64,000 nt of DNA from NCBI RefSeq assembly GCF_014131735.1, contig NZ_CP039121.1:2604001-2668000 (forward strand). Direction: 5' to 3'. This document shows positions 18,505 to 28,177 of the stretch, one piece after another (the stretch's first letter is position 1; each line of letters begins with the position of its first letter). A program made the position numbers and the translations under genes. The notes under the pieces are model-generated. The model saw nothing but the letters and a program-made list of their open reading frames with translations. It was not told the DNA's origin and ran no database searches. Source of the DNA: Lactiplantibacillus plantarum (GTDB taxonomy: Bacteria; Bacillota; Bacilli; Lactobacillales; Lactobacillaceae).

Positions 18505-20079
18505 CTACTTAGGTTTAAACATATTCAAATAAACCCGCCGACCAATCACAATAAACAAAACAAAAATTCCCAATGTCACCGAAAAGAAAATCAATAACAC
18601 ACTCCCCTGAGTTTTAAAGAACCGATTCATCCAACTTTCTGCTGGTTTTACTGCAGCCAAGGTTGTCGTCGCTGGCGCATTATCAGTCACTTGTATGGGC
18701 GCACCGTTTAACAAATACGTTCCACGCCGATAACTGATCGTCGCTGTTCCACTCTTGAGCATCGTCGTTGTCATTTGTTGTGCAGGGTCAAACCACTGAT
18801 AGTTCATTCGGCTGAGTTGTCTAGTCAAATTGTGTAAACTCGTTTCACTATCTGGCATAGTCATTGTAAGTGCGGTGGGAATGGCAAAATTCAGCGCTAA
18901 CTTACTGAGCTGATCACCAGATTTCAGCGTTTCAAAGGATTTAGCACTAACCCCATAAAAGGCCTGATCAAATACCGTTCCTTGATTATCTTGATGGGCA
19001 TAAGTCGTCACCTTAGGATCGGGTAATAAGAGAACCTGATTCGCCTTAGTTAAAGCGTTCTGGCGGTAGACCCTGTCCTGGTTCCAATAAGCGGAAGCAC
19101 TAATTCCAACTGGATAAACCTGATTCTGTGCTAACTGAATGACGTAACTGTCCATCAACTTGCTCAGTCCAGGACCGCTACTTGCCGTAACACCACCAAC
19201 GACAGGTGTTTTTAAGAAAATAACCCCACCACGGTTTTCGATTAACCGTAAAACTTTGGCAAAGCGTTGATACGCTTTGAATTTGCCATTAGTGCCAACC
19301 GTTGTTGTGCTAACCGCAAATGGAATCCCTTGTTGATATAAGGTCGCACTGAGTTTATTCAACAAATTAAGATTAGAATACGGCGTTACCTTAGTAATCG
19401 TTAACAATGGTTGATAATGACTACGGGTACCGAATAATGTTGCCATTGTCTGAGTAGCTAACACTAAACTATAACCTCCAGTTGAAAGATAAGGTAGATA
19501 ACCGTATCGACCAACGATGGTTCCATAAGGATATTCATGTTTTAGCGATGATTGTGCCCTCAAATAGCCGATTGTTTTGGCCTTAGCGGGTAACTTTGTG
19601 AGTGCCGTCATACTGCTCATAAATGGTAATAATTGGCGAACTTGTTGATCATTGCTCTGAAGAAAGAACTGTTGTTGGTAAACTTTGACCGGTTGGGCAT
19701 TCAATTGTTGGGCCTCAATAGCGGTCAGATTTGTGCCAATATGCAGCTTCGTACCGCTGAACTGCTTACGATCCTTGATAAACGCTGCATTGTTGAGCTT
19801 AGTCTGCGGCCAGTTAATTAGCGTAATAACGCCTTGATAGTGTCGTAGTTCGCCAGCATGATAATCTTCGGCCGCCACCGTTTTGATGCTAATGTGTAGA
19901 CCGGTCAGGATTCGTTGAATCATCGCGATTTTGGTTTGATCATTATTGGCCACATTCCGCGAATCATAAACCAGCATAACGTGTGTTGCTGATGTTTGAG
20001 CGTGGATCTCTGTCGGCAATAACCAGCTACAAAGTATAATGACACCCATGATTACCAACTGCCATAACCGCTTATGCAT
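18505..20079 (-). CDS. Secreted, membrane-anchored DUF2334-like protein (PssB/YdaL type), probably non-catalytic
   Basis: 524 residues: signal peptide or anchor (about 5-28), extracytoplasmic region, and a C-terminal helix followed by a basic tail. The segment LLTITKVTPYSNLNLL, then QQGIPFAVS, resembles the DUF2334 polysaccharide-deacetylase-like core, where family members carry an Asp pair; here the position reads TKV. A His-containing motif I would expect downstream is also not visible. It may therefore be a structural rather than enzymatic part of the synthase. ATG 20079 follows GAGGAGG at six bases and overlaps the previous stop by eight bases. A longer frame to 20103 contains that ribosome binding site and is less likely. 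Confidence 0.65.
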   Translation of the reverse strand: MHKRLWQLVIMGVIILCSWLLPTEIHAQTSATHVMLVYDSRNVANNDQTKIAMIQRILTGLHISIKTVAAEDYHAGELRHYQGVITLINWPQTKLNNAAFIKDRKQFSGTKLHIGTNLTAIEAQQLNAQPVKVYQQQFFLQSNDQQVRQLLPFMSSMTALTKLPAKAKTIGYLRAQSSLKHEYPYGTIVGRYGYLPYLSTGGYSLVLATQTMATLFGTRSHYQPLLTITKVTPYSNLNLLNKLSATLYQQGIPFAVSTTTVGTNGKFKAYQRFAKVLRLIENRGGVIFLKTPVVGGVTASSGPGLSKLMDSYVIQLAQNQVYPVGISASAYWNQDRVYRQNALTKANQVLLLPDPKVTTYAHQDNQGTVFDQAFYGVSAKSFETLKSGDQLSKLALNFAIPTALTMTMPDSETSLHNLTRQLSRMNYQWFDPAQQMTTTMLKSGTATISYRRGTYLLNGAPIQVTDNAPATTTLAAVKPAESWMNRFFKTQGSVLLIFFSVTLGIFVLFIVIGRRVYLNMFKPK

Positions 20080-21568
20080 CTTGGTCCTCCTCTCGATAGG
20101 CATGCCACAAACGGTGATTTAAGGTATCCGAAATAAACAGCAAGACAATTAGATCAATGCTAACCGGAACCATAAATAAATGTTTTGCTAAGTCTGCATC
20201 ACCATCACCAATGATTGAAATAATTGGCACAAAAATAAAAATCGACAAAAAACCTAATACTAAGAAAAACCGCAAGACGCCTTCGATTCGCTGCTGACGC
20301 AAATCATTATAAAAACCAACCAGATAAACCATCACTAACGCAACTACTAGAAGACAATTAAAGGCAAACTTTTGTGGAAAAAAAGCCCCGGCAATCTGAC
20401 TATACGTTGTAAAGAATGTTAGTTGTTTTCCTGCGGGTGCTCCTGACGCTTGGGTGTAATCCCCAACCGCTTTAACTTGAGTAATCATGACATCGGCGGC
20501 GGCAAGATCCATCAATTTGCCAAACTGCTTCAGATGAGTCGCATAATACTTTAATACCCAACCAACTCCCAGCTTAGAAACCAAGTTTTTCTTAACATAA
20601 GAACCAGAAGCTTGAATCGTCGCAAACTGTTTAGCGTAGTAGTCTTGTGACTGCATTAAGGCATACTGCTCATCAATCCCATTCTGAGCAAGATCCTTAC
20701 TAGGATCATCGGTTTGGGTCAAGATGCCGTGCGAAAAAGTCTGATAGGTATTGATATCCACAAAGTCTTGACCGATCAATTTATAGGTCAGTCCACCCGT
20801 GATCAAGATCATGACCATTCCCGCAAGCAAGTACACACGCATTGCGTTAAAGTGTGGCAAAAATAGTAACCCAATCGTCACGACCACAAAGCTCAATGCT
20901 AGCGGGGCGTTTTGTGACTTGTTAGTTATCAATAGAACTGTACAAACAAAATACAATGCAACGAGTGGCCACCGCCGCCGATATCGTTGTCGCGCTAGCA
21001 GTAAGACGGCTGAAAATGAGATTAAAGTTAGTCCTAACATTTGGGGCTCAGCAAAAAAAGAATTTAAATACAATGTAAATGAAGAATCACCAAATACTAG
21101 AACGACTAATCCCGCAATCAGATAATTTCGAAAACGCTTGGCAGGATACGTCAAAGCATCCGTCAATAAATAAATGCCACCCAGATAAGGAATCACATTC
21201 ACAATACCCATAAACCGGATATCAAATACCGTCTTACTATAAAATAATTTATTGAGACCGATAGCCACTTTCACAAATAAGGGCTGAGATGAAAAGTTCA
21301 CCGATCGATAGTCGTTGTAGTACTTCATCAAGCCAAATTTCTGCGTTACAAAATCAAAATAGTTGTAGTGCGTTCCCAGCAACTTATAAATACCATTGGT
21401 ATACATCGCCCGATAAAAATCGCCATTATCAGCCAGTCCGTTAATGGGCGGTACAAATGCCACATAAGCAGCCAAACCAGCACAAAGTAAAGTTGCGAGT
21501 AGTGGGGGTGGCATTAGCTGTTGAAACAGCCGCGTTGCGCGCCAAAATTGTTGTTTTAACTTAGTCAC
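20072..21568 (-). CDS. Polytopic membrane protein of the exopolysaccharide operon (PssA position)
   Basis: 498 residues with about 10-11 membrane helices and two sizeable outer loops (about 40-100 and 265-365). The first loop begins with an acidic NGDFYR segment, recalling GT-C fold enzymes, but I do not recognise a catalytic motif with confidence. Position and size match the first gene of Listeria pssA-E. GTG 21568 follows TTGAGG at suitable spacing. It lies 17 bases after the GH8 gene and overlaps the next gene by eight bases, so it is firmly part of the operon. Confidence 0.65.
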   Translation of the reverse strand: MTKLKQQFWRATRLFQQLMPPPLLATLLCAGLAAYVAFVPPINGLADNGDFYRAMYTNGIYKLLGTHYNYFDFVTQKFGLMKYYNDYRSVNFSSQPLFVKVAIGLNKLFYSKTVFDIRFMGIVNVIPYLGGIYLLTDALTYPAKRFRNYLIAGLVVLVFGDSSFTLYLNSFFAEPQMLGLTLISFSAVLLLARQRYRRRWPLVALYFVCTVLLITNKSQNAPLALSFVVVTIGLLFLPHFNAMRVYLLAGMVMILITGGLTYKLIGQDFVDINTYQTFSHGILTQTDDPSKDLAQNGIDEQYALMQSQDYYAKQFATIQASGSYVKKNLVSKLGVGWVLKYYATHLKQFGKLMDLAAADVMITQVKAVGDYTQASGAPAGKQLTFFTTYSQIAGAFFPQKFAFNCLLVVALVMVYLVGFYNDLRQQRIEGVLRFFLVLGFLSIFIFVPIISIIGDGDADLAKHLFMVPVSIDLIVLLFISDTLNHRLWHAYREEDQDA

Positions 21569-21585
21569 AAAGATTACCTCAATCT

Positions 21586-22749
21586 CTAATTAAACGCTGC
21601 GTTTAGCGCCGTCAAATTACTATATGAATACACTTGCTTGGTTTTGACATCCCCAATACCACCGTTAATCGGCGAACTGTCTTGCTGTACCTGCAATCGC
21701 CAAACATTATTCATCGCAACTTGATAATGCTTTTCATCACCCAGCGTCGCAAAGATCGACGCCGCTAACGCATAGTTGGCCGCTGATTCACCACCAACAC
21801 TCACCGTGCCCCTTGTCGTATAACCGTTTGCTAAATCACGGTGGGTGACCCGTTGAATCAGCCATCGCCGACTAGTCGCTTTTAGGTGACCAACTTCTGC
21901 TAAATGCAATAAGGTTTCCAAAGCCTCTGATGTATTCAGGTTACCATCACTATATTGGCTAGTGGTCCATTGGTAACTTTTTGCATACAAGGGAAAAACA
22001 TCACCTAAATAACCGCCCTTAAGGACAATCAATTGCTTCTTATACGCACTCCGGCCCTTCTTAGTATCTTGTTCAAAATACTTAAGTGTTCGTAAATCAA
22101 AGTAAGCTAAACTGCCCGTCGTAGTTGCCTTACGCGCATGAACATCGTAATAATCGACCAGGTGCCCATCCTTGATTGTTGTATTGACCAGATTCTGATA
22201 ACGTTGCGTGGCTTTCTGGCGATAATGATTAGTATGATGTGCTTGATCATAAGTAAGTAGCGCACGGATTATCCGTAAATCGTCCAACGTAGCGTTGACC
22301 GCATACCGCTTCTTGGTACGTGGATCATAACGATAACTGAACAACCCGTTTTCATTAAAGGTCGCTTTCGTCTGGCGATAGAATTGCCGAAATTGTGCCC
22401 ATTGGCGAGTCGTAACCAGGTACTGTAGCCACATCCCCGATGACTCACTCAACATTTCATGACCAGTGGCCGTTGCAGTCGTCCGTTTACGCGTATCTAA
22501 ATAGTTCGTATAAAGCCCTTGCTTCGTCAAAAGTCCTCGTTTAATAAATGCAGCTAGTTTTACCCGCCGTTGCTTTGACACCTTAGTCGCATAGGCCGTC
22601 GTCGTTACAAATCCACTTGGCGCATGTCGTGGTGTACTAACCGTAGTTTGTTTCCGACACCCACTGACAACTGCAGTCAGCATCACTAACACGACCAGCC
22701 ACCCAAGGTAACGCAGACGTCCTGGACGTCTATTGTAAATCCTTGTCAT
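21586..22749 (-). CDS. Glycoside hydrolase family 8 lipoprotein (PssZ/YdaJ/BcsZ type)
   Basis: An extracellular lipid-anchored glycosidase probably acting on the polymer made by this cluster. The signal peptide ends in the lipobox VVSGC (C31 counted from ATG 22749). The catalytic domain shows the GH8 proton-donor region SESSGM (E102) and the second acidic region LDDLRIIRALL (D157). ATG 22749 gives the sensible lipoprotein signal and overlaps the preceding oxidase gene by 20 bases; a longer frame to 22818 would bury the signal peptide. The overlap suggests co-transcription with the oxidase. The role in trimming or releasing polymer is inferred from PssZ. Confidence 0.8.
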   Translation of the reverse strand: MTRIYNRRPGRLRYLGWLVVLVMLTAVVSGCRKQTTVSTPRHAPSGFVTTTAYATKVSKQRRVKLAAFIKRGLLTKQGLYTNYLDTRKRTTATATGHEMLSESSGMWLQYLVTTRQWAQFRQFYRQTKATFNENGLFSYRYDPRTKKRYAVNATLDDLRIIRALLTYDQAHHTNHYRQKATQRYQNLVNTTIKDGHLVDYYDVHARKATTTGSLAYFDLRTLKYFEQDTKKGRSAYKKQLIVLKGGYLGDVFPLYAKSYQWTTSQYSDGNLNTSEALETLLHLAEVGHLKATSRRWLIQRVTHRDLANGYTTRGTVSVGGESAANYALAASIFATLGDEKHYQVAMNNVWRLQVQQDSSPINGGIGDVKTKQVYSYSNLTALNAAFN

Positions 22750-24142
22750 TTTGCTTGGCCCAATCGCCATAGGCCGTAATTCGTGGGTGATTGCGGCCTG
22801 CCTGGCGTTCTTGTTCAATCGCTTGTTGGGCGACGAGGTTCAGATAATTGAAGGGTTCATCAAAATTAGGTGAGAATAACATATCCACAAATGCTAGATC
22901 ATCGATGGTGTTTCCATTTTGAATCGCGATTGATAACGCATTAGCAGACTGTGCCACTTCATGCGCACTTAAGAACTGAGCACCGAGAATTTTACGATTT
23001 TCCGGATTATAAATTAATTCAATCATCAGTTTCGCCGTACTTGGCATGTAAGCTGGTCGCCAGTTGCCCTCATAAGTCACCCGTTCAGCTGGAATATGAT
23101 TCAATTTCGCCATTGCCAGTGTTAACCCCGTGGTTGCCAGCGTGTGATCGAAGAGTTGCATGGCCGATGTCGCTTGAGTCCCCATATATCGTTGCTGGTT
23201 ACCAAAAACATTGGCCCCCGCTAACGCACCCTGCCGAACCGCATTGGTTGCTAATGGCGTATAAGCCGAACGTCCAGTTGGATTGAAGTTAACGACACAA
23301 GAATCACCAGCAGCGTAAATATCTGGGTCAGAGGTCTGAACGTAATCATTGATGATAATGGCACCGTGCTTATCCATCTCAACTTGACCGCGTAACAGTT
23401 CCGTATTGGGAACAAACCCAGTTCCGACAATTGCTAAATCAGCATTAAAATCGCCTTGATTGGTTTCAATGACAAGTTCACCATCATCATTACCAGTAAA
23501 GGCAGTTACTTGGTGATTCAATAGCACGTTCACGCCATGATCTTTTAATAGCTGAACTGCTTGGTCTGAAATTTCTTTACTAATGTAATTATTCAAAATT
23601 TGATCATGCGATTGGAATAACGTTACTTCATGATGTGTATTCGCATAACTTTCAGATAATTCGGTTCCAATATAACCCGCCCCAATGATTGCGATCCGCT
23701 GATTGTCTTGGGCTGTTTGGTAAATTTCCTGTGCTTGGCTGTAGGTCTTGCATAATAGGACCTTAGACTCATCGATTCCAAAAATCGGCGGGACCGCAAC
23801 ATTTGAACCAGTCGTCATAATCAATTTATCATAAGTATCGCCAAACACTTTTCCAGTAGTCATGTCAACCACTTGTAAGGTCTTCGACTGGGCGTCAATT
23901 TTTAACACGTTATGTTTGGTTCTAACCATTGCCCCCAACTTGGCTAACGTTTCTGGTGACGAATAGAACATATCCTCCAAGTGATTGACCTTTCCCCCGA
24001 GATAAAGGTAGATCCCACATGATAAGAATGAAATATTGTCATCACGCTCATAAATCGTGACCGTAGCCTCCGGATGATCCTTCAGAATTTGTGCAGCCGC
24101 AGCGGTCCCCGCATGCGTACATCCAACAATTACAATCTTCAT
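22730..24142 (-). CDS. nox: NADH oxidase / CoA-disulfide reductase family flavoprotein, paralogue 2
   Basis: 470 residues, closely similar throughout to the protein at 7766-9124. The FAD loop is IVIVGCTHAG, the redox cysteine C42 in SFLSCGIYLYLGGK, the NAD loop IAIIGAGYIGTELSE and the second FAD motif PDIYAAGD. Probably oxidises NADH with oxygen; the reduction product is not determined by the sequence. Its 3' end overlaps the GH8 gene by 20 bases, so it appears to head the exopolysaccharide operon. Upstream, across a 392-base gap, lies a divergent EAL gene. A TATAAT at 24189-24194 (minus strand) may be its -10. Confidence 0.85.
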   Translation of the reverse strand: MKIVIVGCTHAGTAAAAQILKDHPEATVTIYERDDNISFLSCGIYLYLGGKVNHLEDMFYSSPETLAKLGAMVRTKHNVLKIDAQSKTLQVVDMTTGKVFGDTYDKLIMTTGSNVAVPPIFGIDESKVLLCKTYSQAQEIYQTAQDNQRIAIIGAGYIGTELSESYANTHHEVTLFQSHDQILNNYISKEISDQAVQLLKDHGVNVLLNHQVTAFTGNDDGELVIETNQGDFNADLAIVGTGFVPNTELLRGQVEMDKHGAIIINDYVQTSDPDIYAAGDSCVVNFNPTGRSAYTPLATNAVRQGALAGANVFGNQQRYMGTQATSAMQLFDHTLATTGLTLAMAKLNHIPAERVTYEGNWRPAYMPSTAKLMIELIYNPENRKILGAQFLSAHEVAQSANALSIAIQNGNTIDDLAFVDMLFSPNFDEPFNYLNLVAQQAIEQERQAGRNHPRITAYGDWAKQNDKDLQ

Positions 24143-24534
24143 TTCATTTTGCTCCCAATTATAATTTTATTTATTTAACCATAGGTATATTATAACCGCT
24201 TTACTGCGCAAATACATAACTCTAGTTAATATAAATACAGGTCATGATGAAACATAACTACTTTTAAAAACCAATCAGCGATACGCTGGCAAGCAGTTAT
24301 TCTCACAATATCGTCCATACCAGCTTTGCCAGGTAACCACTAATTGACTTTTTACTCATTTTCAGAAAATTACCTTGTTCACCAAGCAGTTTAGCACAAT
24401 CATCATTAGCCCAATTGATAATCGATACCATGCAAAAAAAAGATGGTGTCAAACAGTTTCACTTATTCATTTTTTGGTATAGTATGTATTAGGAAGCATC
24501 AAATCGTGTTAATTCAAGTCTAAGGAGTTCCCTT
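24143..24534. other. Intergenic region between nox paralogue 2 and the second EAL gene
   Basis: This 392-base stretch holds no gene. It contains a likely -10 (TATAAT, minus strand, 24189-24194) for the oxidase/exopolysaccharide unit and an extended -10 (TGGTATAGT, 24475-24483) for the EAL gene. It also has a spaced inverted repeat, CTGGCAA (24286-24292) with TTGCCAG (24326-24332). I see no Pho boxes or riboswitch here, and the palindromes of the other nox/EAL gap are absent. Confidence 0.45.
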
Positions 24535-25215
24535 ATGTACCGCTATTTTATTCAGCCCCAGTTAGATAAATTTAATAATTCACTGATTGGCTACGAGATG
24601 CTGATTCGCTATCGTGAGACTGATCAGGACCGGTGGACCTTACCAGAAAGCTTCGATAATATTCCGATCGATGTACAAGTCAGCTTACTAAAGGCTACGG
24701 CTAGTGAGCTTGCATTAAAAATCGGGTCAGTATCAATTAACTTTAATCGCAAGCAATTTCTAAATGATGATATTGCTGCCGCAGTCATTGATGCTCAGAA
24801 AAAGCTATTCCCGGTTCATGTTATCGTCGAAGTCACAGAAGAACCCGGTGAAGATACGTTTACACTGGCGGCGATGCAACAACAAATTGATAAGTACAAG
24901 GCTAACGGCCTACAATTTAGCATTGATGACGTTGGCACGGGAATCAACGTTTACGACCACATTAAACCGCTACTCGAATCGGCCGAAGAAATCAAATTCG
25001 CCATGCAAAACTTTCGGGCCGAAGATCGTGAAAACGAGATTCCCATTCAATTAAAATTCTGGCGCGACATTGCGGTACAACATGATATCCGGTTAATTCT
25101 AGAGGGTGTTGAAAACGATGCCGAAGATCAAATGGCGAATGACTTAAATATTTCACTACGCCAAGGTTATTATTATGGCAAGCCCCATTTATTCAAATTA
25201 AAAGCCGACCACTAG
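24535..25215 (+). CDS. Stand-alone EAL-domain protein (c-di-GMP phosphodiesterase-like), paralogue 2
   Basis: 226 residues, a single EAL domain, similar over its full length to the protein at 9278-9988. Conserved positions: Glu of YEMLI, Asn of INFN, Glu of VEVTE, Asp pair of DDVGTG, Lys of IKFA, Glu of LEGVE, Gln of QGYYYGKP. As in its paralogue, the KxD aspartate is Ala. Probably degrades or senses c-di-GMP and so sets the input to the PssE-like receptor nearby; this link is inferred from context. The ATG follows AAGGAG. It ends before a bidirectional terminator shared with galU. Confidence 0.85.
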   Translation: MYRYFIQPQLDKFNNSLIGYEMLIRYRETDQDRWTLPESFDNIPIDVQVSLLKATASELALKIGSVSINFNRKQFLNDDIAAAVIDAQKKLFPVHVIVEVTEEPGEDTFTLAAMQQQIDKYKANGLQFSIDDVGTGINVYDHIKPLLESAEEIKFAMQNFRAEDRENEIPIQLKFWRDIAVQHDIRLILEGVENDAEDQMANDLNISLRQGYYYGKPHLFKLKADH

Positions 25216-25258
25216 GTGCCAGCTTAATTAGTGAATCGCAATTATTCAGCAGTTAACT

Positions 25259-25300
25259 AAAAACAACCGTGAAATCTTAATAGATTTCACGGTTGTTTTA
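25259..25300. terminator. Bidirectional terminator between the EAL gene and galU
   Basis: A perfect 18-bp stem (AAAACAACCGTGAAATCT with its complement, four-base loop) lies between convergent genes. Confidence 0.9.
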
Positions 25301-25312
25301 ATTAATCAAGTA

Positions 25313-26233
25313 TTATTTAGTTGGTTTCTTCGTTGTTTTAGGAGCGGCGCTATCTTCTTTAGATAACTTAGCACCAAGATCCTTGATGTAAGTCCGCAAG
25401 TCAGCCTTAACATCCGGATGAGTTAACCCGTATTCGATCGTCGTCTTCAAGTAGCCAAACTTGTAGCCAACATCGTGCCGAGTCCCCTTAAATTCATGGG
25501 CAAAGACCCGCTGAGTCTTGTTCAACGTATCAATGGCATCCGTCAATTGAATTTCGTCACCCTTACCAGGTTTTTGGTTTTCAAGAACATCAAAAATTTC
25601 TGGTGTTAATAAGTAACGACCAATGATAGCAAGATCACTAGGCGCATCTTCAGGTGATGGCTTTTCAACAAAGTTATTAACGTTGTATAGGCCCGGTTCC
25701 TTTTCACTTTCAGGATTGATGACCCCATACTTAGAAACTTCCTCATGAGGAACCTTCATAACAGCTAACGTTGACGCATGTGTCTTGTCATAGCTATTCA
25801 TTAACTGTTTGGTTAACGGTACTTTGTCTTCCATTAAATCATCACCAAGCATGACGACGAAAGGTTCGTCACCAACGAAAGCTTTAGCCGTTAAAACGGC
25901 ATCGCCCAAACCACGTGGATGTGATTGCCGGATAAAGTACAAGTTAATGTCTGTGGTTTCTTGAACCAGCTTGAGCATTTCTTCCTTGTGCTTAGCCCGT
26001 AAGTTATCCTCTAATTCTGGGTTAGAATCATAGTAATCTTCAATACTACGCTTGCTCTTACCCGTGACGATAACAATGTCTTCGATCCCCGATTTACGAG
26101 CTTCGTCAACAATGAACTGAATCGTTGGTTTATCAACGATTGGTAACATTTCTTTAGGCATCGCCTTAGTAGCAGGCAAAAACCGTGTTCCTAATCCGGC
26201 CGCTGGGATAACGGCTTTTCTAACTTTTGACAT
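25313..26233 (-). CDS. galU: UTP-glucose-1-phosphate uridylyltransferase
   Basis: Makes UDP-glucose from UTP and glucose 1-phosphate. 306 residues. The nucleotide-binding loop [19 protein letters not shown] is near the N-terminus, with [10 protein letters not shown], the sugar-binding region NNFVEKP and a C-terminal segment [13 protein letters not shown], all typical of bacterial GalU. ATG follows TTAGGAGG. It is the last gene of hprK-lgt-gpsA-galU. Next to the exopolysaccharide cluster, it is the obvious source of activated glucose for it and for wall polymers. Confidence 0.97.
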   Translation of the reverse strand: MSKVRKAVIPAAGLGTRFLPATKAMPKEMLPIVDKPTIQFIVDEARKSGIEDIVIVTGKSKRSIEDYYDSNPELEDNLRAKHKEEMLKLVQETTDINLYFIRQSHPRGLGDAVLTAKAFVGDEPFVVMLGDDLMEDKVPLTKQLMNSYDKTHASTLAVMKVPHEEVSKYGVINPESEKEPGLYNVNNFVEKPSPEDAPSDLAIIGRYLLTPEIFDVLENQKPGKGDEIQLTDAIDTLNKTQRVFAHEFKGTRHDVGYKFGYLKTTIEYGLTHPDVKADLRTYIKDLGAKLSKEDSAAPKTTKKPTK

Positions 26234-26276
26234 GTGATAAATCCTCCTAAAAATAGTGAAATTAGTTTGGAAATTC

Positions 26277-27293
26277 CTACTGAATCTCAGGTTTCCCCTC
26301 GCGCCGCATCAATTGTGGAATGACTTCCTTAATGTCGGCACTCTTATATAATACATCATAAATCGCTTCAGTGATGGGCATTTCGATATTTTGTTGCTGT
26401 GCAAGCTCGTAAGCGGCTTTAGTTGACGGGATACCTTCAATAACCATGCCCATGGTATCAATCACCGTCTTGAGGTCCTGACCAGCACCTAACTCATTAC
26501 CAGCGCGCCAGTTACGCGAATGGACACTAGTTGCCGTAACAATTAAATCGCCAACACCGGATAAACCGATAAATGTCAACGGCTCTGCGCCCAACGCCAC
26601 TCCGAGCCGACTGATTTCAGCTAAACCACGAGTCATTAAGGCTGCCTTGGCGTCATCACCATAGCCCAGGCCGTGTAGCGCACCAGCACCCAGGGCAATG
26701 ATATTTTTGAGCGCCGCACCTAGTTCAACACCAACCACGTCGGTATTCGTGTAAATGCGGAAATAGTCATTCATGAAGAGTTGCTGTACTAATTCGGCTG
26801 CAGATTCATCGGCGCTAGCCGCCGTAATCAACGTAATATCGTGGCGGGCCACTTCTTCAGCATGACTAGGGCCCGATAAGACAACGATCGCTTGTCGTAA
26901 TTCGGCGGGAATTTCTTCTGCCAAAACTTGCGACAGCCGCTTGTGTGTCTCTTGTTCGAGTCCCTTGCTAGCATGCACAATAATCGGCCGCTGATGGGTC
27001 TTGGCAAGCACGGCAGTCACTTGTTGGGCCACTTCGCGAATCGCTTTGGTTGGTACGACAAACAAGATTACATCCGCACCATCAATCGCCTGTGTTAGAT
27101 TAGAATAAGCAGTCAACGTTTCTGAATATTTAAAATCAGGAACGTATCGCTCATTCGTGTGTTGCTCATTTAATTCTGTGACTTGGGCCGGTGAGTACGA
27201 CCAGAGCCGCACTGAGTGGCCATTTTCATCCAACAGATTTGCCAAAATGCTACCCCATGAGCCAGCACCTAAAACGGCAATTTTTTTCATCAT
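26277..27293 (-). CDS. gpsA: Glycerol-3-phosphate dehydrogenase [NAD(P)+]
   Basis: Reduces dihydroxyacetone phosphate to sn-glycerol 3-phosphate for phospholipid and teichoic acid synthesis. 338 residues, normal length. The N-terminal Rossmann loop is [12 protein letters not shown], the substrate region includes [11 protein letters not shown], and the C-terminal helical domain has [23 protein letters not shown] 27293 is followed by a second ATG; GAGGG lies upstream. It lies between lgt and galU with short gaps. Confidence 0.97.
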   Translation of the reverse strand: MMKKIAVLGAGSWGSILANLLDENGHSVRLWSYSPAQVTELNEQHTNERYVPDFKYSETLTAYSNLTQAIDGADVILFVVPTKAIREVAQQVTAVLAKTHQRPIIVHASKGLEQETHKRLSQVLAEEIPAELRQAIVVLSGPSHAEEVARHDITLITAASADESAAELVQQLFMNDYFRIYTNTDVVGVELGAALKNIIALGAGALHGLGYGDDAKAALMTRGLAEISRLGVALGAEPLTFIGLSGVGDLIVTATSVHSRNWRAGNELGAGQDLKTVIDTMGMVIEGIPSTKAAYELAQQQNIEMPITEAIYDVLYKSADIKEVIPQLMRREGKPEIQ

Positions 27294-27310
27294 TCAAATA
27301 ACCCTCTAAT

Positions 27311-28159
27311 CTACTTATTTTCTGCGACAACCTTTTGACCAGAACCAGCTAAATACCAACGATTATTCGGATTGTGACGCCGGCGCCAGATCATTAAGCC
27401 AATGCTACCAAAGAACAGTACCACTGACAACGCTTGTGAGACCCGAATAACGTTAAATAACATGAGCGAGTCAGTCCGCATCCCTTCTGTGAAGAAGCGA
27501 CCAAAGGCGTACCAAGCAACATAAGTCAAGAAGACATCACCCTGCTTATACCAATGTGTGCGATGACGCGTGAGCATCAGTAAGGCAAATCCTAATAGAT
27601 CCCATACCGACTCATACAAGAATGTTGGTTGCCGATACGCGCCACGGATATACATCTGGTTAATCAGCCAATCAGGTAAGTGCAAGCCTTGTAAGAAACT
27701 CAGACTAGTCACTCGACCAAAAGCCTCCTGATTCATAAAGTTACCCCAGCGACCAATACCTTGGCCCATGATCACCGTTGGTGCGGCAATATCAAGCATT
27801 AGCCAAGTTGGGATAAAGCGTGACCGACAGAATAAAATGACCACAATTCCGGCGCCAATCAAGCCACCATAGATGGCAATTCCACCATCCCAGATACGGA
27901 TGATTTCACCGGGATTCTGACGATAATATGACCACTGGAAAATCACATAGTAAGTCCGCGCCGCAATTAAAGTAAACGGAAGTGCCCATAAAATCATATC
28001 GTAAATGTCATCGGGCCGAACACCCCGTCGCTGACCTTCACGTACTGCTAGTGCAACCGCAATGACGACGGCACTAGCAATAATGACGCCGTACCAATGG
28101 ACCTGAATTGGTCCTAACCGCAGTGCAATTGGGTTAAGTGCCCCTAAAACGGTATTCAC
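27311..28159 (-). CDS. lgt: Prolipoprotein diacylglyceryl transferase
   Basis: An integral membrane enzyme that moves diacylglycerol from phosphatidylglycerol to the lipobox cysteine of prolipoproteins. 282 residues, about seven helices. Family signature: [13 protein letters not shown] near the middle, plus VHWYGVIIA at the N-terminus and the RPTFLYE-like [12 protein letters not shown] 28159 lies after GGAG. Clients in this window include the GH8 protein, the second PstS and PhnD. It is part of hprK-lgt-gpsA-galU. Confidence 0.96.
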   Translation of the reverse strand: MNTVLGALNPIALRLGPIQVHWYGVIIASAVVIAVALAVREGQRRGVRPDDIYDMILWALPFTLIAARTYYVIFQWSYYRQNPGEIIRIWDGGIAIYGGLIGAGIVVILFCRSRFIPTWLMLDIAAPTVIMGQGIGRWGNFMNQEAFGRVTSLSFLQGLHLPDWLINQMYIRGAYRQPTFLYESVWDLLGFALLMLTRHRTHWYKQGDVFLTYVAWYAFGRFFTEGMRTDSLMLFNVIRVSQALSVVLFFGSIGLMIWRRRHNPNNRWYLAGSGQKVVAENK

Positions 28160-28177
28160 GCTACTGCCATCTCCTTA

